DNA of 14,950 nt from Synergistales bacterium (GCA_025997935.1 BNVG01000041.1:1-14950), one strand, 5' to 3'. Counted from the stretch's first letter, positions 1 to 7,210 are shown. Numbers and translations are program-made. The notes: generated from the sequence alone by a model not told the origin.

Positions 1-99
1 ATTTGAGCTTCGGCCTTGCTTAGCTTGGGAGCGTATGTAGCTAAATCATTATTCTGTTCTGAATATTGCAAAGCATTACTTTCTAAAAATTTTACACTC
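1..99. repeat. Left arm of a 99-bp perfect inverted repeat
   Basis: Positions 1-99 are the exact reverse complement of 536-634; position 100 against 535 is the first mismatch. The repeat may continue left of the window, since position 1 still pairs. The other arm is ordinary fmt coding sequence and this arm is not in any plausible reading frame, so this copy is the displaced one. A 436-bp spacer separates the arms. Hairpin-type chimaeras from whole-genome amplification or mis-joined contig ends produce this geometry; a real inversion is the alternative. Confidence 0.95.
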
Positions 100-101
100 C
101 G

Positions 102-893
102 TCGCGGGCGGGGCGCGGGCTTGAGGAGCGGCTTTCCCGTGTGGAGGAGGCGGCTCTCGGGCTTGGCCTGTCTGTCGAACGCTCCGCGTCCCTCTCGAAA
201 GACGAAAAAATAATCGAACGCCTCATGTCTGACCCGCCCGACGTGGCGTTTGTCGTGGACTTCGCGCAGCTTATCAAAGAGCCGCTTCTGAACGCCCCGC
301 GCTTTGGCTGCCTGAACATCCACCCCTCTCTTCTGCCGCGCTGGCGCGGATCCGCGCCCGTGCAGCGCGCGCTTCTTGCCGGCGACGCCACGAGCGGCGT
401 GACGGTCTTTCGTCTTGTAGAGGAGATGGACGCTGGGCCGATTCTAAAACAAGCCGAGGTTCCGGTTCCCGTTACAATGAGCGCAAACGAGCTATTTGGC
501 TTACTTGCTTTTACGGGTAGTCAAATCGCCGTGGAGAGTGTAAAATTTTTAGAAAGTAATGCTTTGCAATATTCAGAACAGAATAATGATTTAGCTACAT
601 ACGCTCCCAAGCTAAGCAAGGCCGAAGCTCAAATACAGTGGGGTTTGGACGCTCTTCAGATTCATAACCTCGTCAGGGCGTTTGAGTCATCGATAGGAGC
701 TTTTGCGTTCTACAACGGAAAACGCCTGAAAATTTGGCGCACCGATTTGAACGCCGCGCCTGGCCCGGCGGCGGTTTGCGGCAAAGGTCGTCTTCGCCTT
801 ATTGAGGTGCAACCCGAGGGAAAACGCCGGATGAGCGGCGTGGAGTGGCTTCGCGGTTTAGGAACCGACAAAGTCGAGATTCGTTTTGATTGA
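102..893 (+). CDS. fmt: Methionyl-tRNA formyltransferase, 5'-truncated
   Basis: Fmt transfers a formyl group from 10-formyl-THF to initiator Met-tRNA in the cytoplasm. The reading frame is open from the repeat junction at about 100. It begins with a PSRAGRGL-like stretch matching the family's QPDRPAGRG segment, so roughly the first 30 residues are missing. The formyltransferase core is clear: CLNIHPSLLPRWRGSAPVQRAL carries the catalytic Asn and His, and RLVEEMDAGPIL carries the catalytic Asp. A typical C-terminal domain follows. The GTG at 141 is the first in-frame start-like codon but lies inside the conserved domain and should not be taken as the true start. The 5' part is GC-rich, while about 470-720 is AT-rich. 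The identity is secure; whether the truncation is biological is doubtful because it coincides with the inverted-repeat junction. Confidence 0.9.
   Translation, partial: SRAGRGLEERLSRVEEAALGLGLSVERSASLSKDEKIIERLMSDPPDVAFVVDFAQLIKEPLLNAPRFGCLNIHPSLLPRWRGSAPVQRALLAGDATSGVTVFRLVEEMDAGPILKQAEVPVPVTMSANELFGLLAFTGSQIAVESVKFLESNALQYSEQNNDLATYAPKLSKAEAQIQWGLDALQIHNLVRAFESSIGAFAFYNGKRLKIWRTDLNAAPGPAAVCGKGRLRLIEVQPEGKRRMSGVEWLRGLGTDKVEIRFD
536..634. repeat. Right arm of the 99-bp inverted repeat, inside fmt
   Basis: This is the native copy. It encodes an uninterrupted part of the Fmt C-terminal region and is markedly AT-rich compared with the GC-rich start of the gene. Its inverted twin is at the left edge of the window. 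Confidence 0.95.
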
Positions 894-915
894 GGCCGGA
901 GGGAGTGATTCTCTT

Positions 916-1692
916 ATGAGTGGCGGCATAGATGGCATTGTTGATGACATTGCGGACATTACGATAGAAGACTGTACTCTCAAAAACCTTGTGGAGCTTT
1001 ATCAGTGGCCGAAAGTAATCGCCGTTACGGGCGCTCTCGGTAGCGGCAAAACCGAATTTGTTCTAAACCTCGCGCGCGGCCTCAAAGCAAGCGGTAAAAG
1101 CGTGTCCATAGCGGACGCCGATATAATCAATCCATATTTTTGTATACGCCAAATCACCGAAGCCCTTGAAAAAGAAGGGTTTTCCGTACTCAATCCGCCA
1201 GAAAACGCAAAATGGTCAGATATGTCGATAATCAACCCCAAAATCGGAGAGGCCGTCATGGGCAGGGCCGATCATATTCTCTTGGACATAGGCGGCGACG
1301 CGGGCGGCGTCATGGCGCTGAAGCAGTTCGAGCCGCTTATCCATAAGTGGGGCTACGAGCTTCTGTTGGTCGTAAACGCGTGGCGTCCAAAGACCTCCAC
1401 GCCGGAGGGCGTCGCCGAGATGGCTATGCGCATGGAGGCGTTGTCCGACCTGAAAGTCACCGCGCTTATAAGCAACTCTCACCTCATGGAGGACACGCGC
1501 TCAGGCGACATAGTCCAAGGGCTTGAAACCACGCTTTTGGCCGGCAAAAACATGAATCTTCCCGTGCTTTACGCCGCGGTTATGCCAAAATTTTACGCGT
1601 CTGTCAAGGAGTTGACCGGAGACAAAATTCCGTTGTGGCCCATGACAAGATTTATGCAACGTCCCTGGGAAGGATCCGAGATGTGGAGTTGA
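916..1692 (+). CDS. P-loop NTPase of the MinD/CobQ-like type
   Basis: A soluble protein of 258 aa with a Walker A motif, GALGSGKT (residues 39-46). It is followed by IADADIINPYF and a Walker-B-like hydrophobic strand ending in Asp (HILLDIGGDAGG), typical of SIMIBI-class ATPases. The ATG at 916 is chosen because GGAGGGAG at 898-905 is well spaced before it; a TTG at 886 would overlap the fmt stop. It sits between fmt and the ferredoxin gene of the 2-oxoacid oxidoreductase operon, 39 bp upstream of the latter. Known relatives of this fold insert metal clusters or regulate partner enzymes, so a role in assembling or controlling the Fe-S enzyme is a reasonable inference, but nothing in the sequence proves it. 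Confidence 0.8.
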   Translation: MSGGIDGIVDDIADITIEDCTLKNLVELYQWPKVIAVTGALGSGKTEFVLNLARGLKASGKSVSIADADIINPYFCIRQITEALEKEGFSVLNPPENAKWSDMSIINPKIGEAVMGRADHILLDIGGDAGGVMALKQFEPLIHKWGYELLLVVNAWRPKTSTPEGVAEMAMRMEALSDLKVTALISNSHLMEDTRSGDIVQGLETTLLAGKNMNLPVLYAAVMPKFYASVKELTGDKIPLWPMTRFMQRPWEGSEMWS

Positions 1693-1731
1693 GCGTTTTA
1701 TGTTTAATAAATTTAGAGAGGGGTTTTCATA

Positions 1732-1947
1732 ATGGCTAAAGGGCGCGTAACGGTCAGAGAGGAATTTTGCAAGAGCTGTGGGCTCTGCGTCGAGGCTTGT
1801 CCCAAGAAGACGCTTAGGATTGCCGACCATCTCAATCCAAAGGGGCATCGCCCCGTTGAGCAGTTCAAACCTGATGATTGCGTGGGCTGCGCCATGTGCG
1901 CCCGCATTTGTCCGGACGTGGTGTTGTCGGTTTTTAAGATAGATTAG
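1732..1947 (+). CDS. 2[4Fe-4S] ferredoxin subunit (delta, KorD/VorD type)
   Basis: A 71-residue protein with two complete 4Fe-4S motifs, CKSCGLCVEACP and CVGCAMCARICP. This is the electron-transfer subunit of four-subunit 2-oxoacid:ferredoxin oxidoreductases and passes electrons from the TPP subunits to free ferredoxin. A GAGAGGGG ribosome binding site precedes the ATG. It is the first of four consecutive subunit genes in the order ferredoxin, alpha, beta, gamma. Confidence 0.93.
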   Translation: MAKGRVTVREEFCKSCGLCVEACPKKTLRIADHLNPKGHRPVEQFKPDDCVGCAMCARICPDVVLSVFKID

Positions 1948-1977
1948 CTGACTAGTCTACCATAGGAGGTGCGAATC

Positions 1978-3042
1978 GTGGCAAGAGCGTTGATGAAAGG
2001 AACGGAAGCGATAGCGGAGGCGGCGATACAGGCCGGTTGCAAATATTTCTTCGGCTATCCGATAACCCCGCAAAACGAAATCCCGGAGTATATGTCGGGT
2101 CATCTGCCGAAAGCGGGCGGGACGTACGTGCAGGGCGAGAGCGAAGTCGCGTCTATCAATATGGTGATGGGCGGAGCCTCCACGGGCTACAGGGTTATGA
2201 CCACGTCGTCGAGCCCCGGAATTTCCCTTATGTCAGAGGGCATATCCTACATAGCTATGGCGGAGCTACCATGCGTAATCGTGAACATCTCGCGCGGAGG
2301 CCCCGGCCTCGGCAATATCCTCCCCGCTCAGGGCGACTATCGTCAGGCGACGCGCGGCGGCGGACACGGCGACTATCATGTGCTCGTGCTTGCGCCGGGA
2401 ACTCTTCAGGAGGCCGTGGACTTTACTCAGGACGCCTTTGATCTCTCACAAAAATATCGTATGCCCGTTATGCTTTTGGCCGACGGCTTTATGGGGCAGA
2501 TGATGGAGGCCGTCGAGATAAAGCCGCGAAAGGCCGAAGACCCCAAGGCCAACGCCGACTGGGCTCTTGGTTGGTGGAACGAGAGGGGCGGCAAACGCGC
2601 CGTTATTTACAGTATGCTGATGAACCCGGACGAGCTTGAGCGGCATAACGCGAAAATGCAGGAGAAGTACGAGATTATATCGAGCAGCGAGGCGCGGTAC
2701 GAGCATTTTATGGTAGACGACGCGGAGCTTGTCGTCACGGGTTACGGCACGACGAGCCGTATATGCCGCTCGGCCGTCAACAACCTTCGCGACAAGGGCC
2801 TGAAAGTGGGCATGGTTCGTCCGCTTACCCTTTGGCCTTTCCCCAATGCCGCTTATTCCGACTTGCCCAAGAGCGTTAAGGGCATTTTGGACGTCGAGAT
2901 GAGCGCCGGTTTCCAGATGGTTGACGATATACGGCTCGCCACTCTTTGCGACCTTCCCATAGCCACGACGGGACGCTGGGGCGGACATTCCCCCACCGTG
3001 CGCCAGGTTGAGGAAAAATGCGAAGAGTTACTTAAAAAGTAA
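1978..3042 (+). CDS. vorB: 2-oxoacid:ferredoxin oxidoreductase alpha subunit, VorB-like
   Basis: The alpha subunit of a CoA-dependent 2-oxoacid:ferredoxin oxidoreductase, which decarboxylates 2-oxoacids to acyl-CoA with reduction of ferredoxin. The N-terminus (ARALMKGTEAIAEAAIQAGC, then FGYPITPQNEIPEYM) and GGGHGDYHVLVLAPGTLQEA closely follow proteins named VorB (3-methyl-2-oxobutanoate, i.e. branched-chain), although 2-oxoglutarate (KorA) enzymes are very similar. The GTG at 1978 is the likely start: AGGAGGT at 1964-1970 is well spaced for it, while the in-frame GTG at 1969 lies inside that ribosome binding site. The 354-aa length is normal for the subfamily without a fused gamma domain. Substrate specificity cannot be settled from sequence. 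Confidence 0.92.
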   Translation: MARALMKGTEAIAEAAIQAGCKYFFGYPITPQNEIPEYMSGHLPKAGGTYVQGESEVASINMVMGGASTGYRVMTTSSSPGISLMSEGISYIAMAELPCVIVNISRGGPGLGNILPAQGDYRQATRGGGHGDYHVLVLAPGTLQEAVDFTQDAFDLSQKYRMPVMLLADGFMGQMMEAVEIKPRKAEDPKANADWALGWWNERGGKRAVIYSMLMNPDELERHNAKMQEKYEIISSSEARYEHFMVDDAELVVTGYGTTSRICRSAVNNLRDKGLKVGMVRPLTLWPFPNAAYSDLPKSVKGILDVEMSAGFQMVDDIRLATLCDLPIATTGRWGGHSPTVRQVEEKCEELLKK

Positions 3043-3057
3043 GGGAGGCGTCACGCA

Positions 3058-3804
3058 ATGAGTGAAACTCAAGTTTTTGGAATGCCAAAGGTTTGGAAAT
3101 CCGATGTGCATACGCATTACTGTCCCGGCTGTACGCATGGAATAGCGCATCGCTTGGTCTGCGAGGCCATTGAAGAGCTCGGAATACAGGACAGAACGAT
3201 GGCGTTGGCGCCCGTTGGCTGCGCGGTGTTTTTGCACCAGTATATCGACGTCGACATGATGGAGGCCGCGCACGGACGCGCCCCGGCTACGGCTACGGGC
3301 ATGAAGGCCGTCCGGCCCGACAAGATAGTCTTCACGTATCAAGGGGACGGAGACCTCGCTTCGATAGGCATGGGCGAGATAGTACACGCGATGAACCGTA
3401 GCCTTCCCCTCACGATAGTCTTCATCAACAACGCCATTTACGGCATGACGGGCGGACAGATGGCCCCGACGACGCTTTTGGGGCAGAAGTCGACCACGAG
3501 CCCCGCCGGACGCGACGCGAAGGTGAACGGCTACCCCATCCGGGTTTCCGAGCTTTTGGCTACGCTGACCGGCCCCGCGTACATTGAGCGCGTAGCTCTG
3601 ACAAGCCCCAAATATATCATCAAGGCTAAGCAGGCTATTTTGAAGGCGTTCAAAAGCCAGGTCGAAGGCAAGGGCGTCTCCTTCGTCGAGTGCCTTTCGA
3701 CCTGCCCGACGAACTGGGGCAAGCGTCCCATCGATGCCTGCAAGTGGCTCGAGGAAAACATGATTCCTCAATACCCCTTGGGCGTGCTCAAGGATTTCGA
3801 GTGA
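3058..3804 (+). CDS. 2-oxoacid:ferredoxin oxidoreductase beta subunit (TPP-binding)
   Basis: The thiamine-diphosphate-binding beta subunit, 248 aa. Visible motifs are YCPGCTHG (Cys22/Cys25), the TPP/Mg motif GDGD (96-99) with the downstream NN at 124-125, and YGMTGGQMAPTT, all typical of KorB/VorA-type proteins. AGGGAGG before the ATG provides a ribosome binding site. It lies 15 bp after the alpha gene and 15 bp before gamma, consistent with one transcript and fixed stoichiometry. Confidence 0.94.
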   Translation: MSETQVFGMPKVWKSDVHTHYCPGCTHGIAHRLVCEAIEELGIQDRTMALAPVGCAVFLHQYIDVDMMEAAHGRAPATATGMKAVRPDKIVFTYQGDGDLASIGMGEIVHAMNRSLPLTIVFINNAIYGMTGGQMAPTTLLGQKSTTSPAGRDAKVNGYPIRVSELLATLTGPAYIERVALTSPKYIIKAKQAILKAFKSQVEGKGVSFVECLSTCPTNWGKRPIDACKWLEENMIPQYPLGVLKDFE

Positions 3805-3819
3805 GGGGGCGAATTTCAA

Positions 3820-4374
3820 ATGGCCGATAAAAAATTTGAGATGTCCCTCATAGCCGCCGGTTTCGGCGGACAGGGTCTGATGGTCTTGGGGCAGTTGATA
3901 GCCTACACCGGCATAGAGGAAGGCCGCTTCGTGTCCTGGATTCCCTCTTACGGCCCCGAGATGCGCGGCGGCACCGCCAACTGCTGCGTCATAGTGTCGA
4001 GCGAGGAGATAGGCGCGCCCGTGGTCGATGTGGCGGACATAGTCGTCGTGATGAATCAGCCGTCCTTAGAGAAGTTCCGCGACGCGGTGAAGCCCGGCGG
4101 TGTGCTTATCTACGACAGCGACCTCATAGAAAAGCCGGAGGGCCTGAGAAGCGACATTCGCGTCATAGGCGTAGCGGCCAACACGATAGCCCGCGAAGTA
4201 GGCGGCGACGACAAAGTGGCCAACATCGTCCTGCTCGGCACGACGGTCGCGGCCTCCGGGATAGTGGGAGACGCCGTCTGCGTGGAGACCATAAAGGAGA
4301 AGCTCGGCAAGAAAAAGCCGGAATATCTCCCGAAGAACCTCGCGGCCTTCGAAAAAGGCAAGGCGCAGGCGTAA
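3820..4374 (+). CDS. 2-oxoacid:ferredoxin oxidoreductase gamma subunit
   Basis: The gamma subunit, 184 aa. It starts with the family's GFGGQG motif (residues 14-19), followed by SYGPEMRGGTANC and VVVMNQPSLEKF, standard for KorC/PorG-type proteins. It completes the four-subunit enzyme, which in Synergistota-like fermenters would oxidise 2-oxoacids from amino-acid deamination and yield acyl-CoA for ATP synthesis. A terminator-like hairpin lies 19 bp beyond the stop. Confidence 0.94.
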   Translation: MADKKFEMSLIAAGFGGQGLMVLGQLIAYTGIEEGRFVSWIPSYGPEMRGGTANCCVIVSSEEIGAPVVDVADIVVVMNQPSLEKFRDAVKPGGVLIYDSDLIEKPEGLRSDIRVIGVAANTIAREVGGDDKVANIVLLGTTVAASGIVGDAVCVETIKEKLGKKKPEYLPKNLAAFEKGKAQA

Positions 4375-4388
4375 AAACAACAATCTTT

Positions 4389-4420
4389 TGTAGGGGCGAC
4401 CGCCTCGGTCGCCCGTTTTT
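4389..4420 (+). terminator. REP-like hairpin with T-run, probable terminator of the oxidoreductase operon
   Basis: A perfect 9-bp stem, GGGCGACCG/CGGTCGCCC (4394-4402 and 4406-4414), with a 3-nt loop is followed by GTTTTT. That is the form of an intrinsic terminator. The same sequence family recurs four more times in the window, so this looks like a REP element doing duty as a terminator. Confidence 0.7.
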
Positions 4421-4507
4421 GCGCGTTTGTGTTTTCGCGTTTGTTTTTGCGCGTTTGCCCATTTGTCCGTTTGTCCATTTTTTGTATATTTGCCCGTTTT
4501 ATGGACA
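4416..4507. repeat. T-rich degenerate short tandem repeat between two inverted REP-like elements
   Basis: About 90 bp made of recurring 8-10-bp units such as GCGCGTTTG, GCCCATTTG, TCCGTTTG and TCCATTTT on the plus strand. It contains no convincing gene. The units are bracketed by REP-like hairpins in opposite orientation (4389-4415 and 4508-4536). Confidence 0.6.
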
Positions 4508-4536
4508 CGGGCGACCGGGGGCGGTCGCCCCTACAA
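4508..4536. repeat. REP-like palindrome, inverted relative to 4389-4415
   Basis: GGGCGACCG (4509-4517) and CGGTCGCCC (4522-4530) form a 9-bp stem with a GGGG loop, followed by the family's CTACA end. It sits about 20 bp before the start of the secreted protease gene. Confidence 0.85.
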
Positions 4537-4555
4537 GGGGTTGAGGGGTGTTCGG

Positions 4556-5452
4556 ATGAGAATTTCTGTAATCTACGTAATATTGGCGATTTTAGCTGTC
4601 AGCGTACCTTGCGCCGTCGCTGACGATAGCGCGAGGTACGCTTCCGTAATCAGTGAGAAAAAAACTTTTTACAGCTACAGCAGAGAAGATTATGTTTTGG
4701 AGACTTTTAAAATAATAGAGAATTTATTTCAGAGCAAAATAATAAAAGAAAATTATTTTGACTTTGACGCCATTGATAAAAATGACTTGATAAACTTGGG
4801 AACGCCTGTCTACAACTATATATTTTCCAAAAAAGAACATGGCGATTCAAAGTTTATCAAATGGGTCATGTCGAGAGTTGTGGAGTATGACGATAATGAA
4901 GGGCTTGTTTTTGATTCCTCTAGCGACCGAAGCGCCGTCATATCTTTTGGCAATGCTTTCAATTATTTCCCCAAAATCGTAAAAAAAACCATAAAAACCG
5001 CGTTTCCGGTTCTGACCGTCAAATCGTTCAGTATATTCCAGAAAACCTTGGTCTATAATCGCGGAGACACAATAGAGACCTTTGGCCGGGATGTCCGCGT
5101 GTCTTTGCATGAACTGGGCCATTCGTATGAATATTCCAATTATGGTTTTATCAATAAAGCGAAGTCGGATTTTTACGCGGCCCGGACGGCAGGAAAACCT
5201 CAAAAAAGGCTGAATACCATACCCTTACGCATATTCGCTTTCTTTATAAAAGTTTACCCCGACAATTATTATTTTAAGGAGGGGTTTATTGAGAACTACA
5301 TGGGCAAGACGGACGGGGAAGAGCTTTTCAGCTGCGGAATTAGCTATGTGTTTTTCAACGGCTTGGATATATGGGAAAGAGACCCTGAGTCCGTAAAGTT
5401 CATCCTCGGAAGTTTGATATTATCCGGCGCTTATTACGTACCCAAAACATGA
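4556..5452 (+). CDS. Secreted zinc metallopeptidase, anthrax-lethal-factor (ATLF/M34)-like
   Basis: A 298-aa protein with a signal peptide (cleavage likely after AVA, residue 22). The zinc motif HELGH is at 185-189. Further on, YMGKTDGEELF (Tyr248, Glu255/256) matches the layout of the lethal factor catalytic domain, in which a Tyr precedes the third zinc ligand Glu by seven residues (YGRTNEAEFF in lethal factor). This points to the ATLF/M34 fold shared by lethal factor and the Pro-Pro endopeptidases; the substrate is unknown. The ATG at 4556 is preferred over upstream in-frame starts because it begins a good signal peptide after GAGGGG. The gene is more AT-rich than its neighbours, which may mean transfer. 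Its stop overlaps the next start. Family assignment is by motif only; another HExxH gluzincin is possible. Confidence 0.75.
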   Translation: MRISVIYVILAILAVSVPCAVADDSARYASVISEKKTFYSYSREDYVLETFKIIENLFQSKIIKENYFDFDAIDKNDLINLGTPVYNYIFSKKEHGDSKFIKWVMSRVVEYDDNEGLVFDSSSDRSAVISFGNAFNYFPKIVKKTIKTAFPVLTVKSFSIFQKTLVYNRGDTIETFGRDVRVSLHELGHSYEYSNYGFINKAKSDFYAARTAGKPQKRLNTIPLRIFAFFIKVYPDNYYFKEGFIENYMGKTDGEELFSCGISYVFFNGLDIWERDPESVKFILGSLILSGAYYVPKT

Positions 5453-6642
5453 TTACGAGAACGCTTTTGGAGCGGATTTTTTCCGCCGCGAGCATAGAGC
5501 GCTGGAACGACCACCCGCACCCCGCCGTCTTTACGGAGCTCGGCAAACAGGCGCACAAGATGATCATAGCCTGGGTTCTTGGACGCCTCGAGGAGGACAA
5601 GGGGGGCGCCGTCGATTGGATAGCTCTCATCGAGGGCGGGATATTCGAATTTTTGCACCGCGTCGTCGTGACGGACATCCGCCCTCCCGTGTTTCACAGG
5701 CTTATGGAGGATATAGAAACACGCAACGAACTTAACGATTGGGTATATAAAGAGCTTGCGTCCGACCTTACAAAACTCTCAGCCGGGTTTGCCGATAAAT
5801 TCCGTGAGTACCACAAGACGGACAAGCCATCCTTAGAGCGGGAAATATTGAGGGCGTCTCATTTTATGGCCACAAAATGGGAGTTCGATTTCATCTACCG
5901 CTGGAGCGCCGGAATGTACGGCGTCGAGGACGTTAAGCGCGACATAGAATCCCAGATAGAGAAGCTGTCTTTAGGCAAAGACATCATAGCCGGTCAGGAC
6001 TCGCCCCTTTGGAATTTCATATCTTTGGTCGGTCAGCTCACATTTCAAAAACGCTGGGCTCAGACCCCGCGCCTGCCTCAGACCTCGGTGCTCGGGCATA
6101 TACTTTTCGTGGGCTTATCCGCCTATATGCTTTCTATCGAGATAGGAGCCTGTCCGGCCCGCGCGCGCAATGACTTCTTCGGCGGTCTGTTTCACGACCT
6201 GCCGGAGGTGCTGACGCGCGACATAGTCTCCCCCGTCAAGGCGTCGGTAGAGGGCTTGGACGCCCTGATACGCCGATATGAGCGAGAGGAGATGGAACGT
6301 AGGATATTTCCCCTGCTTCCCGGGAAGTGGAGCGAGGAGCTTCGCTATTACACGGAAGAGGAGTTCAAAAATAAAACCCTTCACGAAGACAGAATAGACC
6401 CGATACAGCGCCACGAGGGCGATATCCCGCTCGAGCTGAACTGCGACGAATACAACCCCATAGACGGGCGCGTCATAGAGGCCTGCGACAAACTCGCGGC
6501 CTACATCGAGGCGTCGGTCTCCATACGCATGGGCGTCCGCCCACAGGCGTTAGAGGAGGGCAAGCGCAATATATACGACCGCTTCTCCGGCCTTTCACTC
6601 TACGGCTATCCCGTCGGGCAGTTGTTTGATTTGTTTTGGTGA
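5449..6642 (+). CDS. HD-domain phosphohydrolase, YfbR-like
   Basis: A 397-aa protein in which the HD metal-site residues are all present: His217 (HILFVG), His249-Asp250 (FHDLPEVLTRDIVSPVK) and Asp347 (ACDKLAAYIEAS). The pattern HDxxEVLTxDIxxPVK is that of YfbR-type 5'-deoxynucleotidases and related HD hydrolases. The N-terminal part, about 200 residues, is not recognised and makes the protein about twice the length of YfbR. It starts in a 4-bp ATGA overlap with the secreted protease gene, so the two are translationally coupled. The substrate is unknown. The last 12 codons are duplicated at 7314-7354. Confidence 0.8.
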   Translation: MITRTLLERIFSAASIERWNDHPHPAVFTELGKQAHKMIIAWVLGRLEEDKGGAVDWIALIEGGIFEFLHRVVVTDIRPPVFHRLMEDIETRNELNDWVYKELASDLTKLSAGFADKFREYHKTDKPSLEREILRASHFMATKWEFDFIYRWSAGMYGVEDVKRDIESQIEKLSLGKDIIAGQDSPLWNFISLVGQLTFQKRWAQTPRLPQTSVLGHILFVGLSAYMLSIEIGACPARARNDFFGGLFHDLPEVLTRDIVSPVKASVEGLDALIRRYEREEMERRIFPLLPGKWSEELRYYTEEEFKNKTLHEDRIDPIQRHEGDIPLELNCDEYNPIDGRVIEACDKLAAYIEASVSIRMGVRPQALEEGKRNIYDRFSGLSLYGYPVGQLFDLFW

Positions 6643-6646
6643 AAAT
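6606..6646. repeat. 41-bp direct repeat, copy 1 (3' end of the HD gene)
   Basis: Matches 7314-7354 at 38 of 41 positions, and all three differences are C/T changes. This copy encodes the HD protein's C-terminus through its stop. The two copies bracket the RelE-type toxin-antitoxin module and a REP-like element. Confidence 0.9.
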
Positions 6647-6707
6647 CGAGAATAATAAACCCGATAAAAAACGGGCGAACGAGGTCAAATCCATTTGCCA
6701 TGTCTTG

Positions 6708-6962
6708 TTATCTATATGCTTCGCGCCTATGCGCGACCCGCACAACCAAAATGACAAGCACGTCATCTTGAATCTCGTAAATCACCCGGTAAATCCCTAC
6801 CCGGATACGGTACTCGTTGCGACCTTTGAGTTTTTTGCAACCGGAGGGGCGAGGGTTGGCGGCGAGTTTCCTTATTTCGCGGAGAATACGAGCGCTTTGT
6901 TGTCCGTCAAACGCGCCTAATTCCTTCTCGGCTGATGTTTTGAACCTAATTGAGTGGGCCAT
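6708..6962 (-). CDS. RelE/ParE-superfamily toxin, RelE type
   Basis: An 84-aa protein. The C-terminal half (KLKGRNEYRIRVGIYRVIYEI, then VVRVAHRREAYR) is the standard RelE signature: basic residues, the YRVIYE strand and a terminal R-x-x-x-YR. RelE toxins cleave mRNA in the ribosomal A site. The ATG at 6962 is chosen because MAHSIRFKTS aligns with normal RelE N-termini; an in-frame start at 6995 would lie well inside the antitoxin gene. It overlaps the antitoxin by 17 bp in the order antitoxin-toxin. No toxin-inactivating change is evident. Confidence 0.88.
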   Translation of the reverse strand: MAHSIRFKTSAEKELGAFDGQQSARILREIRKLAANPRPSGCKKLKGRNEYRIRVGIYRVIYEIQDDVLVILVVRVAHRREAYR

Positions 6963-7167
6963 GTTTAGCCTCGTGTTTTGCCAAGACCTCCTCAAAAGTT
7001 ATCGTAGACTCGTTTTTACGAGCTTCGATAATCGCTATATCTTCGGCTTCCTCTTGTTCTTCAATCAGCTCCTCGACATAATCGGCGAGTTTTTTTATTG
7101 ATGCTGTCGATAACGTCGATATGCCGCGCAAAATATCCTGCCATGTTTTGGCTGCCTGCGTCTGCAT
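6946..7167 (-). CDS. Type II antitoxin partner of the RelE-type toxin
   Basis: A 73-aa acidic protein with a central Glu-rich helix (DYVEELIEEQEEAEDIAIIEARK) and a short C-terminus, typical of RelB/Phd-like antitoxins. It precedes and overlaps the toxin gene. A run of six Gs just upstream of the ATG serves as ribosome binding site, and a good promoter lies about 40 bp upstream. The exact antitoxin family is not certain; the assignment rests on size, charge and context. Confidence 0.8.
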   Translation of the reverse strand: MQTQAAKTWQDILRGISTLSTASIKKLADYVEELIEEQEEAEDIAIIEARKNESTITFEEVLAKHEAKHGPLN

Positions 7168-7210
7168 TTTTACCCCCCTATTTGCGTATATATTTACTTT
7201 ATTGCGTTTA

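Noticed and set aside
141..893. GTG at 141 as the genuine start of fmt
   Set aside because: The frame is open and Fmt-like upstream to the inverted-repeat junction, so 141 is internal to the conserved domain.
2446..2988. Minus-strand open frame opposite the alpha subunit
   Set aside because: A shadow of a clearly identified gene, with no family features.
1969..3042. GTG at 1969 as start of the alpha subunit
   Set aside because: It lies inside the AGGAGGT ribosome binding site. GTG at 1978 is correctly spaced and gives the family's N-terminus.
3028..3819. Long minus-strand open frame opposite the beta subunit
   Set aside because: It mirrors a strongly conserved TPP-binding gene, has no recognisable domain and lacks a ribosome binding site. 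It reflects high-GC codon bias.
4427..4555. N-terminal extension of the secreted protease
   Set aside because: It would translate the T-rich repeat and REP element. The ATG at 4556 begins a proper signal peptide with a ribosome binding site.
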